From Flammula alnicola (taxonomy: Eukaryota > Basidiomycota > Agaricomycetes > Agaricales > Strophariaceae), in the NCBI GenBank assembly GCA_015499995.1, contig JADNRV010000221.1, positions 1-64,000 on the forward strand: DNA of 64,000 nucleotides, written 5' to 3'. Each line of letters begins with the position of its first letter. Position 1 is the stretch's first letter. Positions 21,305-32,549 of this stretch are shown here, one piece after another. The notes under the pieces were generated by a model, which had not been told where the DNA came from, made no database searches, and saw only the letters and a program-made list of their open reading frames with translations. The translations under genes and the position numbers were made by a program.

Positions 21305-22244
21305 CCCTTCCCCTTCGTTGCCTCGTCCTCGTACTTGATCCACTCGTCCTCTGCCCGAGCCTCATCCAGAACCTTTTCCTCCTCCTCCTGCTGTTTGTCA
21401 TCATCGTTCTTGCCACATCGTGTTCATTTGTTGGGTTTCTGGTCCGCGTTCGACTGGAGGCACTTGCGGGTCAAGACTAGGGCCAACGTGGTGGGGGGAG
21501 CAGCATGCTGGGTGCCAGAGCAGGTGTTGTGGGCCATGCGGGGCATCCGCACAGCGGTGTTGATGCGGGGAGGTAACAGTGGTGGGCAATGGGGACGGGG
21601 ATGGTGGTGGTGGGAGGGAAGGAAGGTGACGTGGCTACGTGGCAATGCACAGCCACATGTGCAGTGTGTGATGCGTGCCTGCCAAACATGCCGAGCATAT
21701 TGAGTACATGACCAACAAAAGTTGAACCCATTTATATAGCTTTCGTGGCACAGTGGTTTATTGCGGCGCTCACTATACACTTGAAGTCGAGTGTTTGATT
21801 CTCAATGGTACCATTTTTTTTGGCCTTTAAATAAATAAATAATAAATATGTAATAAATAATCAAATTGTCATTTGTTAGCCTGGATTCTGCCTTAATCAA
21901 CCAGAATAACCCTAAAACAATTAAATAATATTGGTTGTGGGCTATTTGTGATAAAATCTGCGGGTTCCTGGTGGATTCGGGCTGGATTCTGTGGAGTCCG
22001 GCTGGACTCTGGTGGGAAATTACTACATTGCTCTTTCAGTATGTCAATCCGGAGTAGTCTGGGTGGTCCAGATAGTCCATCTGGAGTTCTGCTGGACTCC
22101 GGCTGGACTCCGGGTGGATTTAGAACAATAATTTGGCTGTGCTGCCACCAAAAAAAAAACTGACTGGACTCCAGATGGACTCTGGGAATCTGGCCGGACT
22201 CCACCGGACTCCACCAGGAATATGTGGGGCAGGGTAAAGACCTC
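21305..22244 (+). mobile_element. element P: right part of a subterminal-repeat element
   Basis: It ends in GGGGCAGGGTAAAGACCTC, the same right terminus as A2 and A3. Inside are TCCGGCTGGACTCC-type repeats (21960-22215), a tRNA-like module and a GC-rich segment sharing the motif GGAAGGTGACGTGGC with A1 and A2. The left end is missing; G1's LTR abuts it, so G1 may have inserted into it. Confidence 0.65.
21738..21812 (+). ncRNA. tRNA-like module in element P
   Basis: An A-box-like stretch (TGGCACAGTGG) and a B-box-like stretch (GTGTTTGATTCTC) are spaced as in a tRNA gene. No full cloverleaf is convincing, so this is a decayed tRNA or a pol III promoter module, not a working tRNA. Confidence 0.45.
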
Positions 22245-22786
22245 AGAATCTCCTTAAATTTCTGAATCTGATGGTACTCTGCTTGACCTTGAATCTTGTG
22301 ACTAATGTCACAAAATAGATAGATATATTACAAAAAAAGAGGTACATAGGGCGCTTTTTTTGGTTGATAAAACAAGGTTCTCTTGTGTAGTGGTTAAATG
22401 GTTTGTTCTGACAGCTTATTGGTAGCTCTGGGTTCAATTACTGTTGAATGCAAACTTTTTGGTGATATTTTTTTTCTGAGTTGTCTAAGTCCACCAGTTA
22501 AAGTTGCGTCATTTGTGGACATATGGAGTCCATCCGGAGTTTATATGGAGTCCATGTAGATTCCATCAGACTCTATGTAGACTCCACCAGACTCTATGTG
22601 GACTCCACCAGACTCTATGTGGAGTCCAGGTGGAGTCCATACGGACTCTACTTCTTCATAGTGGAGTCGTACATTTTTTTCTAATTCCATATGGAGTCCA
22701 TCCGGAGTCCATCTGAACTCCACCAATTTTATGCAGAGTCCGTGGATTCCACCAGGAATAGGTGGAGGAGGGTAAAGTACTGGCCC
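22245..22786 (-). mobile_element. element Q: left part of an A3-type element, inverted
   Basis: This segment is an inverted copy of 42053-42547, the left part of A3. It ends at 22786 with GGGTAAAGTACTG, the reverse complement of A3's left terminus. It carries a tRNA-like module and TGGACTCC/GGAGTCCA subterminal repeats (22520-22760). Its other end is cut at the junction with element P. Confidence 0.75.
22377..22446 (+). ncRNA. tRNA-like module in element Q
   Basis: A-box-like TGTAGTGGTTAAATGG and B-box-like GGGTTCAATTA at tRNA spacing. It is conserved in the inverted copy at 42344-42414, so the module is inherited with the element. Confidence 0.5.
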
Positions 22787-23388
22787 AACTGATGGCGCCA
22801 TGGACATAATCTCAATCTCAACCTCCGCCATGAAAACCTGTTGATGCTGTTACTCCTATGCCTCTGCCATTTTTTGCTGGCTGTGTCTCTTGCTGACGCC
22901 CTTGTTAGCTGAGCTCGGCATCAACATGTTAAGAGCCCCACTGCATCCTCTTGGTGTTGAAATTCAAGCAAAGTAAATTATTTAGCTGTGACTGGTTAGA
23001 TTAACTGGATGTTTATAATGTCAAAACACCTTGTTGATGTAGTGGTAGTTAGTGTTGTAGTTTGTGAGTTAGTAAGGTAGTGTCAATAGTAATAAGGCAA
23101 TAGCATAGCAATCATAAGTTATTAGCATCTATCTAGGTAAGAAAAGCAGTCTGAAGTATGAGTAATAGTAAGTAATAGTAATATGGGCATTGATTAGGAA
23201 GGATGTACAGTTATTTTTTCCAGCTCCACTCTAATGTATCTTGTAAGGCTGCAGCCTTATGATGGTGGTTCAGATTATAAGGCTCTGATCATGATTAGCA
23301 ACTAACTGACCTCTTGATAAGGTCAGATTGGTCTGATTTTGATTGTAACAATTATAAGGCACTTTGGAGATTTCTGACATATGTCAGG
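22787..23388. other. no gene seen
   Basis: Unassigned AT-rich sequence between element Q and a hAT-like MITE fragment. No coding signal seen. Confidence 0.4.
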
Positions 23389-23540
23389 TAGTGCTTGAAA
23401 GTCTGGTCTGGTCCAGTCTTTTGACCCCAGAGCCTTGGACTGAGACCAAGACTGGTTTACTGCAGTTAAAAGACTGCAAAAGACCATACAAAACTGATGA
23501 AGACCAGTCTCAGTTGGTCTTTTGTAGTGTTGTACCAGGC
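23389..23540 (+). mobile_element. fragment of the 549-bp hAT-like MITE family
   Basis: Starts TAGTGCTTGAAAGTCTGGTC and follows 35712-35870 closely (AAAACTGATGAAGA, GTTGGTCTTTTG). Only the left part is recognisable; no matching right end or target duplication was found. Confidence 0.6.
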
Positions 23541-24086
23541 TCAGCCTAGAAGCCATAGACTGTCAAAGCCAGGCCACAGTAAGCTGAGCTTTTCAAGGCC
23601 ATGGTTACAGCTCTGCAGAGCCCAAGGGTTGGGCTTTGATATCAAGAAGCTGTGAGCTTGGGCTTGGGCCATGGCTTTGGCCCTAGGGTAGCTGATTAAA
23701 TTTCAAATAGTATTTCTGCAACTGTATAGTTGCTATATGCAACTGTATAGTTGCTATATACAGCAAGGGCATGGATCTCTAGATTAACGAACAGACATAA
23801 AGGCACACTACAGGTCAGGTCATGTGACATTGCTGAAGGCACCAAGGATGTGGAGCAGTGGGGTAAAAGCAGATGCCCATAGATGCACCAGTAGCAACAC
23901 TGATCAAAGCTCGGATCAAAGGGATACCTAATTGGGAACATATACCATATCAGGTATGTCTGGCTACAGTAAGATTTCTGGGGTGCATAAACTCAACATA
24001 GTGAGATCCCAGATGCAAGCTGAGGGTACTAGGGTACAGGGTATGAAGGATGAAGGGTTAGAATGAGTACTTTTCACTCCCCCACT

Positions 24087-24245
24087 GATTCCACGTGGAA
24101 TGGAGAGAATCCACGTGGAATGGGAGGGAATCCACATGGAATGGGAGGGAATCCACATGGAATGAGAGGGAATCCACGTGGAATGGGAGGGAATCCACAT
24201 AGAATGGAAGGAATCCACATGGAATGGAAGGAATCCATGTGGAAT
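24087..24245 (+). repeat. 21-bp minisatellite in A1
   Basis: About seven tandem units near CCACRTGGAATGGGAGGGAAT. Each unit contains a short palindrome (CCACGTGG or CCACATGG). It is the amplified form of the subterminal motif of this element family. Confidence 0.85.
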
Positions 24246-24389
24246 GATAAAATTCTGGTGGACTCTGGAGAGGAATTAAGGCACTTATATAGCAATGTAC
24301 CATGTGAGGAGAAAATCAAATATATTTATTCAAACTATTAATTACATAGTGTACTACTAGGGGTGAAAACACAAGAAAATGAGCAGCAG

Positions 24390-25610
24390 GAATGCCCTGC
24401 CACTCATTTTCGACATACCGGGTGCCTTCGCACACAGCCATCCCATGGCCGCCGCCACTGCCACGTCGTTGTCGCCACTGGCTTTGGCATTGGCAACATG
24501 GGGTGGCGCGGTCGACAGCCCTCACCGCACTCGTGCATCTACGGGGTTGTCGTCGCGTGGTCACCTCCGTTGTCACCTCGTCGTCGTGTCTGTCTGTCCC
24601 CACCTCTGTCGTCACCTCGTCACATTGTCGTGTCAGTCGTTCGTCGCATCGTCATGTCAGTCGTTCATTGCATCGTCGTTGCATCATTCTTCACATCATC
24701 GTTGCGTCGTTTGTTGCATCATCATTGCATCATTCATCACATCATCATTGCATCATCGTCGTCATGTCAGTCGTCGTGTCGCGTCGCATCATTGTGGCTT
24801 CCGTTGTCATGGTGTCATGTCACCATCATTGTTGTGATGCCTACGCGACGTCAGAACGACGTGGGAGCACAGGGTCATGCTTCCACGTCGTTGCTGTCGC
24901 AGTTGTTGCATGGCGGAAGTGGTTGTGGTGGGCGGACGGCCATCCGCTGGCCTCGACCTGCTCAGACCTGTGGGCGGGAAGTTCAGGGTCAGCAGAAGAG
25001 AGGTAATGGGGGATGGACGTACAGGGTGTGGGTGGGCATTACGGCAGCCCCGTTGTTGGCAGCTGTCGCTGCGCTCGTGCGCCAGCGGGTCGTTGTCATT
25101 GTCGGGTTCACAGTCGGGTCCATCGGCGTGGCTGTGATCACACCCCACATCGCTTCCGTGGTCTGGTCATAGTGGTGGTCTGGTCGACATTGTCACTGCG
25201 TCTGTGGGCACTTCACATCACGGTAGTCGGGTGGCGGGTGGCGCTTTGCTGTCGTGGGCGGTCAGGTGCGTGGGCAGTCAAGTGTGACATGGTCATCATT
25301 TCTCCACCCAGAGGCATGCCACATCTGTGAGGTATTGGCGTGGGGGTTAGTTGGTTGTCGTGGGGGTCGTCGTTCGCGATGCACCATATGGGCCTCCCAT
25401 TTTCTGGGTCCCCCCTTCATATCCAACGCCCTCCCGCTGCACGTTTTCCTTCACATGCCATGTGTCGCCATCATCGTCATCATCGCTGTCGTCATCATCG
25501 TCGTCAGGGTTGTGTGTTGCCAGCGGGTGGTCCGCAGGGAGGGTGGTGGTGGTGGTGGAATGGTGGGATGGTGGTGGGAGGAAAGGAAGGTGATGACGTG
25601 GCAATGTTGC
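24390..25610. repeat. GC-rich low-complexity core of A1
   Basis: CGTCGT/CATCAT-type triplet-rich sequence. It parallels the core of A2 (32550-33720), sharing GGGTCCCCCCTTC and GACGTGGCA..GTTGCAGCC blocks, but with many CG changed to TG or CA. Long open frames exist on both strands only because of the triplet composition; I do not call genes here. Confidence 0.7.
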
Positions 25611-26308
25611 AGCCACGTCACACCGTGCGGCAATCAATTGCCGGTTTGCTGAAATCACGTGCACTTGCCGAATTCGAAATCCATCACAAACTAACCAAAA
25701 TCATTGTATAATTAATGTAAAATTATTAATTAATTACTTAATATATCAATTACACAATAAACATACTAAACCATTGTACAGGTGACCGGATTCCATTTTC
25801 CATTCCATTTTCCGTTCCGTTCTGGCAAATTCCGGTGCCCATACTGGATTCCGGGCCAATCCGGTACCCATTCCACAGGACTGACATCCGGTAATTTGGC
25901 TGGTCCCTCAGCCAAACCCGTTCCACCGGAATCATCCAGAATCCATGTGGATTCCGCCAGATTCCACTAGGAATCCGTGGAGGACACATAAGAACTCGGT
26001 TAGAACCCTAATCACGAGTATTATCATGGACAGCACAGGTGCAGTTTGCCTGAGTGTCTATGCTCTGTTTTGTCGATAGCCAATGACAGGACAAGATATC
26101 AATGAAAATGAAAGGTTTAGAACCTAGATACCACATATTCAAGGAGGATTAAGTCTCAGGTGCTTAAGTTAGCTAAACTGAAGGTGATCTGAGCACCTGA
26201 TTCATCCAAAAGTGCATAATAAAGTCAAGTGCATGGAAACTGTACTCCACAGCCCGCTGCTCATGCACAAATGCTTATGAATTCCCTATATTCTTGTCAT
26301 TGCATCAG

Positions 26309-26690
26309 TATCATAAAAGAGGCTCGGTTTGCCTCTGTTTCTCATGCTGTTGCAACCTTCCACGAAATGGATATGAAGGTGATTAACAACCTTTTAGGTG
26401 ATAGCATGGATTATCTGATGACTTTGTACCATGTCATGTAATTATTTATTTCTGTCACAAGATGGGTTTTTTGGCCACAGCGACACCATTGTCTATTTGA
26501 CCCCGCCCCACTTGTTTACTCGGCAGTCACTCAGCAGTCACAATTTCTCACAAGCTTCCTTCAGGTAATGAAGTTTTTACTACCGGTATTGATAGTAATT
26601 TTTCCTAACACATGTACTACTAAAACATCATCTGTAAATTTCATGCAAGGCTGTCATATGCAAAGGAGCATGCGAAGCATGCGACCGCGC
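26309..26690. mobile_element. ~382-bp insertion in block B, identity unknown
   Basis: Block A runs straight through this point (around 13500), so the extra sequence is an insertion (or a deletion in A). No clear target duplication. A short plus-strand frame (VATFHEMDMKVINNLLGD...) is present but not recognised. Confidence 0.5.
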
Positions 26691-27451
26691 TAGTCTATGT
26701 AATAATATTTCATCCATGTAGTATAAAAGCAGCCCTGTAACACCATAGAATACAAGCAATTTATACAAGCACTTAAGATCTAATCTAAGTGTTTCCTCTA
26801 AAGGTACTAAGTTTAGCTTCAAAGAGAGAGTCTCAATATAATAAAAAACCAGTAAACATTATAAATGACCTGTCTAAGATAAAAGATCATGAGCCTAAGT
26901 GGTTCACCAAGTAAAGATAGGAGAGTTATAAGCCAAGGGACTAGTCTTTGGTGACTTTGTTCAAAACCACCTATTGTCAAAGGACATCTGGAGACCTGGA
27001 CTGTAGTGTCAGTGGACAAAAGCATCTATGTGCCTCTGGCCATTGTTAAGGGACTGTAGTGTCAGCAGATAAGAAGTCTGTGGACCTCTTTCCACAAGTA
27101 TAGTTTTGAGACAAGTAAAGACAAGTTAAAGGGCATAGAGCCATCTTCTCAATTGGAGAACAAGTTGAGATGAGATTAGTTAAGCAGTTTGTGCATAGAG
27201 CACTAGTTTCAGAACACCAGTTACAAATTTACACAAGTCTATTGGACTTAAAATGACCCATTGACTATTAAATGTGCCTAAGGCCTTGCCTGAGCTGTTA
27301 CATAGTTAGACACCTTCTTTTATCGCAACCTATGATCAGGTATCAATACTATAAAACTATTATCCTTCCCTTGGATGAACTAAGTCAACTAAACATTGAT
27401 TTGGGTGTTTGAGTATAGTAAAGTACCCCACACTAAGCATCTTTAATGCAC

Positions 27452-28875
27452 TCAAAGAGGGCACACTTGAGCTCTGTGAGAGTTAGAGCTGCAACCTGAG
27501 CAGATGTGCCATTCAGCATGGGACTTGGACATGCAGCCCTTCATTCTCTGCCAGTCGATGCAAAGCGAGTGGTGGTCTGCTCGCATTTGAAGATCCTGCC
27601 TGATGCATACACTGAATGTCAGGCCTGAGTTGTCCCACAGTGCAGAAGGGTTGCATTCCTGGATTTTGTGCTTGTGCCGGCCAAGGCAAACGGTGCAGGC
27701 AGCGAAGCCCGTGCTGCCTGCACCCTGAAAAAAATCCAGCTCATGCCTCCTGCATGGGGGGAAGGAGAACAGTGCCTGTTATGACCATGAGGGGAGGCAG
27801 ACTGACAAGAATGGTGACTCTGTCTGCAAGGCGATGGAGAACAGCAAGAAGTGTGCCTTCTCACCAACTCAATCTCATCCCGTAGCTTGTCAGTCAGGCT
27901 CTTGGCCTGAGATATGCATGTGCATGCATGAGGCAAGAGGCAATAGACAGAGGCACATGCAAAGAGAAAATCCAATTATACCAAATTGAAGTGAAGGAAA
28001 AATGGAGGCAGTCAGCAAGAGAAACAGAACATAAATGGAGACCGACTACATACTGTGAATTCATGCTCTGCAGTCTGTTTCTTGAAAAACTTGCCATAGA
28101 GTCTGTCCTTCACTCACAATACCAGCTCCTCAGAGATCTTGGCAAGGCTGTATGACTCATCAGTGATGACAGTCATATGCCAAAGTTTGCGTTGTTTGGA
28201 TTGGTAGAGGAGTAGCGCATGCCACTCGATGGGGTCATCCGAGTAGTGAAAATGGTGCAGCTGAAGGTTGGATCAAAAGCTGCAGAACATCTCCACCTGG
28301 TCCTTTTGCCATCTCTTCAGTTGCATGTGGTGGAGGAGACGAGTTGCTGCCTGCATGAACTCATCCCATGTTAGGTTGGCATCATCAATGACAGCACGAG
28401 AGCCTTTTGTTGCACCTGTGGGGATAAGTGACATGCCGCCATTGGCATCCCTGATGATGTCAAGTCTGTCAGTGTTGAGAGAGGCTGGGTCACTGAGCGC
28501 ATGCTTGATCCCTTTGTTGGTTAAGTGCCAAAGTGCAACCCAGCTCCCTTTTGTCAACTTGGATTTGACAGTGGGAGACAAAACCACAGGTTGGGATGTG
28601 GGAACAGGACAACCCTGAACAGGCAAGTACTTTGCTTTATTCTGCTTCTTGTCCTCCTTCAGGATGTCATTGTGTTCCTGGATCGTGGCGGTGATCAAGG
28701 CATCCTCGGCCTCTTTGGCATTGTGAGTGTGTTCATCAGCCTGGGCCATCTCTGCTTCCATGGCTTGATCCCATCGCATTTTGTTGGCATTGTTCCTAGC
28801 AGACTGCATGAGTGCCAATTGCTGAATTGCCATTGCCTCGGTGATGGTGGCGAACACCAATTTCTCTTGAGCCAT
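27452..28875 (-). pseudogene. gag-like protein of a DIRS-like (tyrosine-recombinase) retroelement
   Basis: The first exon-like frame (28875-28273) starts MAQEKLVFATITEAM, with a helical N-terminus and a middle region (WDEFMQAATRLLHHMQLKRW). After frame breaks and a possible intron, the C-terminal frame ends at TGA 27454-27452 with a knuckle CTVCLGRHKHKIQEC and a cluster CIDWQRMKGC..SH...H.CSGCSSNSHRAQVC. That CCCH/CCHC tail is, as I know the family, the signature of gag ORFs accompanying DIRS-like elements in Agaricomycetes. No RT or recombinase is left nearby. Assignment to DIRS is probable rather than proven. Confidence 0.6.
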
Positions 28876-29065
28876 TGAATAGGCATCCAGAGCATAATCT
28901 GGACAGGTGAGAAGGTGTTAATTCGGAAAGTTGGGCATGATGGTGCGAAGACTTTACTGGTTGATAAAATAAAAATAAAAGAAGTTCTGAGAGGAAACTC
29001 GTTGAATATGCTAGAACTTTGTTGGCACAGGAATTTCAAAGTTTGTGCTGATAAGATAGTCAGTA

Positions 29066-29708
29066 CAGTGTAAGACACCTCCTTGACATGAAAAAGTAAA
29101 CTTCTTATTATTGTGGCACATCCATCAACAAATTCTGGGTATTTGTTTTTATAGGCTATAACTAGATACTGTAATAGATAGAACTACCATGAAAGAATAA
29201 AGAAAGCAGAACACTGGAGCCCAAACTGAAGGAAAGAAGTTTGCAAGTTCAAATATCATGAAAACACCTCCTTGACATGAGTGTGACATAGCCCAGGAAG
29301 CCTGGGCGACATCTCCTGAACACACTATAGATGTGTTACCCCCTTGTCATGCCTCATCTTCTTTCCATTTCTTAGGTGCAATTGGGTGAAACTCATGCAG
29401 AAAAGCACATAACCTGTGAGATATATGTTCTTCCTACTTGATTCCTGAATATCAGTGACATAAGAGACCCCAAAAGTGAACTAGAACAAGCACAATCTGG
29501 TGCATGGTCCCAAATTGGGAATGTTTCAGTACAAAACACCATATTCTGAACCGTGTACTATTCAGAGTCACACAAAAGTTTGATAGAAATATAGCTCTAG
29601 GCAAGAAAAATCCATGTGTATAATATGGTGCAAATCAGTGAAGAAATGAACCTGAAATTCTTTTTTGAGTCAAGGAGGTATCATATGTCAAGAAGGTGTC
29701 TTACACTG
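29066..29708. mobile_element. 643-bp mariner-like MITE with TA target duplication
   Basis: Inverted ends begin CAGTGTAAGACACCTCCTTG (left) and CAGTGTAAGACACCTTCTTG (right, reverse complement), flanked by TA at 29064-29065 and 29709-29710. The internal motif ACACCTCCTTGACATGAG recurs at about 29264. No ORF of transposase size. TA duplication plus CAGTG termini fits Tc1/mariner. Confidence 0.85.
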
Positions 29709-30060
29709 TAAAGGTGGTGTTTTTGAAGATATACTTGAACAGCCCTTCTGGCTTTTGAATTGCTTGGGATTGACAACAATAACCTGATATTTGAGATTTT
29801 GGATGTCCTACAGTTTCTGTGAGCACATGTAATCTTTAATTTAGAAGTCCATTCAGCAATTAAGACTGCTGGTAACATCCACCTCACCTTCCTAGATGGG
29901 GACTTCACTGTCTAAATGGGCATCTTATGAATTAGGATGATTTGCATGATATGAGGCATTGGTCATTGTACCTCACATTGATATAGCCTTTCTGAAGAAA
30001 GTTCCAACCATTTTTTCAAGCTCTCTCTTGTATTATTATGCCTCTCAAGAGCTCTACATC

Positions 30061-31075
30061 TCAGACTTGAAAGCCTCACACTTACTGGTCATCTGAGGAC
30101 AAGATACAGCTGCTTCAATCTGTGCAAGATCATTTGGCAGAGGCCAAAGATGGTCCCAACTAGAAGACCATTACCTGGAATGCTGTTACAGCTATTCTTA
30201 ACAGACATTTGATGAAAGGTGCTCAGAAGTTCAGGCTATCATGCAAGGCCAAGTTCACTTCAGTGTGTCATGTTTTTCTCTTTTTAAAAAAAAAATTCTG
30301 ACACCAATTATATTAGTTCAAGCAGATTTGGGCCATTGTCTCTCTCCTTCATGAGAATTCAGGATGGGAGTGGGATAATGAACTGGGCTGCAATATTGAT
30401 AGTAAAGCAAAGAAGGGTATTGGGAGCCCTATGTCCAAGTTCATCCAGAGGCCTTACTATTCAGGAATGCAAGCTGGCTCTGTGCATATGCCTTCAAAGA
30501 GCTTTGTGGCAGTACCAAGCCATGGAGTACCCATGTTTTCCAGGCATCTCAGGAAGCTGCAATAAACTCTGAAAAAGCTGGGCAAGAGAAAGAAGAGTGG
30601 AGTGGATAGTGATGAAGATGCGGAGAAGAAAACAGCTGATAAATCAGAATTGGTGCATGGATTCTGATTTATGTTTAAGCAGTGTATTAAAAATCTGTAG
30701 CTCCAAAAACACCTGTTGGATGCAAACATGCTTCTACTAGTGCATCTGCTACACTTGACAAGAAGCCTCATCATATAGTGCCAGGATCATGACTGGTATT
30801 ACCTTCTCTATGAACTGTGTTGCATCTCTTCTTGAGATTGTATTTGCACCCTCTACATCCATGATTCCACCTATCCCTTTATGAAAGCAGAATATGATGA
30901 TGATTGCACAAACACTAGATGGTAACTGGCTTACTGATGACCAAATGCTTGAGCTTATATGTATCTTTCAAACTGAAGCTGGTGCCACATAAGCATATAA
31001 TGCAGTCAAGAAGAATAAAATTCTTCACAAGGGCTGCATTAGAAGGAAGTTGGAGCAGCTCTAGAAGATTTTGGT
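30061..31075 (+). pseudogene. Harbinger-associated Myb/SANT-like DNA-binding protein, decayed
   Basis: Plus-strand fragments read TYWSSEDKIQLLQSVQDHLA, then KTITWNAVTAILNRHLMKG, matching the Myb/SANT-like domain of the partner protein encoded by PIF/Harbinger elements. A TAG stands where the domain's middle Trp is expected. After a probable intron comes IWAIVSLLHENSGWEWDNE, and near 30.93 kb a C-terminal segment (DGNWLTDDQMLELICIF). Several stops make it non-functional. Its place opposite the transposase supports the call. Confidence 0.65.
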
Positions 31076-31161
31076 ACTTGGATAATTGAGTGTATGATCT
31101 ACTTGAGTACATCTGTATTGCCACATTCTTTTAATATTCCTTAATAACTATCTCACATTGC

Positions 31162-31990
31162 CTATGCAATTCTATTCCAGAAATCATGTGCCTGGTATTT
31201 TTCTACAGCTTTTGGAGCTGAGCCTGCAAAAGTACCAAAATTGTGAGTAATTGAAAGTTCACCAGGATGAGGATCAGCACTACTGGTTATATTATCTATC
31301 TCTATTGGGTTGTGATGCAAAATAAAGTTATGAAGTGCAACAGTAGCTGGTGGAATACAGGCTTGAATATCTATACTATACTCTGGAGCTGAGGTTAGGA
31401 TCCTGAAACACTTCTTGACTGCTCCAAATATACATTCAATAGCATTTCTTGCTGATGCATGGTGAAGATTAAAGAGCTCTTTTTTTGTTTCTGGTCTAAG
31501 TAATAGTATCAGAACAATTTATATACAAATTTATTCAAACATATCTTATTCCAGCATGGCCCCATTCTGCTAGATGATATCAAACACCATGATAGAGAAC
31601 AAGGAGAGAATTGCAAGCACCAAATCCAGCATCTGCAAGATAGTACTTTCCTTCAGAAATGCAGAGATTGGTAAGATGGGAGTTATGATACATCTGTGCA
31701 TCAGCTGTTGATCCTTCCCATCCACTGGCCATATATTGGAATCACATTTTGAAGTCACAACAGGCAAGAGTGTTTTGCAATATGCCTTCTTTGTGGTTCT
31801 GCACAGCAGCATGTTCATCTGCAGATGGACTGCAATTGATGTGTGTGTCATCCATTGCTCTAATAGCATTCTGAAAAAAAGGAAACCATTTTGAATTGTT
31901 GAGTATTGCAGATAGAATAGGATTATCTGTTCATGACAGCTGGATATATACATTGTAGAACTGGGAAGCAGATATTGTCTCCACAGTACA
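31162..31990 (-). pseudogene. PIF/Harbinger transposase (DDE, HARBI1-type), decayed
   Basis: Reading 5' to 3': ISASQFYNVYIQLS, NNSKWFPFFQNAIRAMDDTH (first Asp), ILQNTLACCDF, MASGWEGSTADAQMY (second Asp), GKYYLADAGFGACNSLL, YHLAEWG, then after a probable ~45-bp intron HHASARNAIECIFGAVKK (Glu). These are the hallmark blocks of Harbinger transposases. TGA stops at the positions before FQYMASGWEG and YHLAEWG and after YIQLS look like CGA-to-TGA changes. The frame ends at TAG 31164-31162. The enzyme would cut and insert at short TA-rich targets. Inactive here. Confidence 0.85.
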
Positions 31991-32549
31991 TCAACTCACA
32001 ATTTGACAGCTGTAAAATGTAAACAAAATGTCACATTTTTATCACATTCTCTTAGAATATAAGTAAAATCAGATGTTGGGATAATTTTTAGAAAGTTGTA
32101 CAAGTCTGCTACATTGTTATGGCATTATTCCTACATTTTTCATACATTTTTTGCTGTACTTTACAGTGCCCCACCTGTCCACGTGGACTCCACGGACTCC
32201 ATGGAATTCCATGGACTTTCCATGGACTTTCAACTTAATGACCTTTTTCTTATTTTTGTTAAAATTAGTCCACGGATGTCCATGGACAGTCCACACCAAG
32301 TCCACACCTAGTCCACACCCAGTCCACATTCAGTCCACAAGCATGAAATTAGCAGTAAATATTATGTCTGTGGACTCCTGTGGACTCTCTGTGGACTTTG
32401 GACTTAAGCATAACTTAGAGCTACATTAAGTTGGACATACCAAAGTCCACAGAGAGTCCACGGACTCTCTGTGGACTTGTTACTACAACAGACATTACAA
32501 TTCATTAAATTAATAATATTTTTTAAAAAACTAATAAAAATACATGGGT

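Larger units (their letters stand above)
24064..25997 (+). mobile_element. element A1: 1934-bp non-autonomous DNA transposon with 8-bp TSD
   Basis: Flanked by GGTTAGAA at 24056-24063 and 25998-26005. Block A (13162-13180) gives the unoccupied site, proving the insertion. Imperfect inverted termini: GAGTACTTTTCACTCCCCCA on the left and GAGTTCTTATGTGTCCTCCA from the right. It holds GGAATCCACGTGGAAT-type subterminal repeats and a GC-rich core. No transposase frame is convincing. An 8-bp duplication fits hAT, but P, Merlin and Zisupton elements also make ~8-bp duplications. Confidence 0.88.
23757..27445 (+). repeat. dispersed repeat block B (CpG-depleted, interrupted copy of block A)
   Basis: Aligns to block A in three pieces: 23757-24063, 25998-26308 and 26691-27445. 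Many CG dinucleotides of block A are TG or CA here (for example ACGCCGATC against ACACTGATC). Element A1 and a 0.38 kb insertion separate the pieces. About 105 bp near the right end of block A are missing. Just left of it is a 21-bp direct repeat, TGCAACTGTATAGTTGC-based, at 23718-23760. Its right edge lies 7 bp from the stop of the gag relic at 27452. Confidence 0.82.

Noticed and set aside
21738..21812. A functional tRNA gene
   Set aside because: The A- and B-box-like sequences are suggestive, but no 7-bp acceptor stem or proper anticodon arm forms. Called tRNA-like only.
24087..24245. CRISPR array
   Set aside because: The units are contiguous tandem copies without unique spacers, in a fungal transposon.
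24363..25172. ORFs of 204-269 codons in the A1 core
   Set aside because: Same low-complexity origin as in A2; three overlapping frames on one strand are equally long.
25615..25690. Fourth tRNA-like module, in A1
   Set aside because: GAATTCGAAATCC resembles a B box, but no A box at suitable spacing was found.
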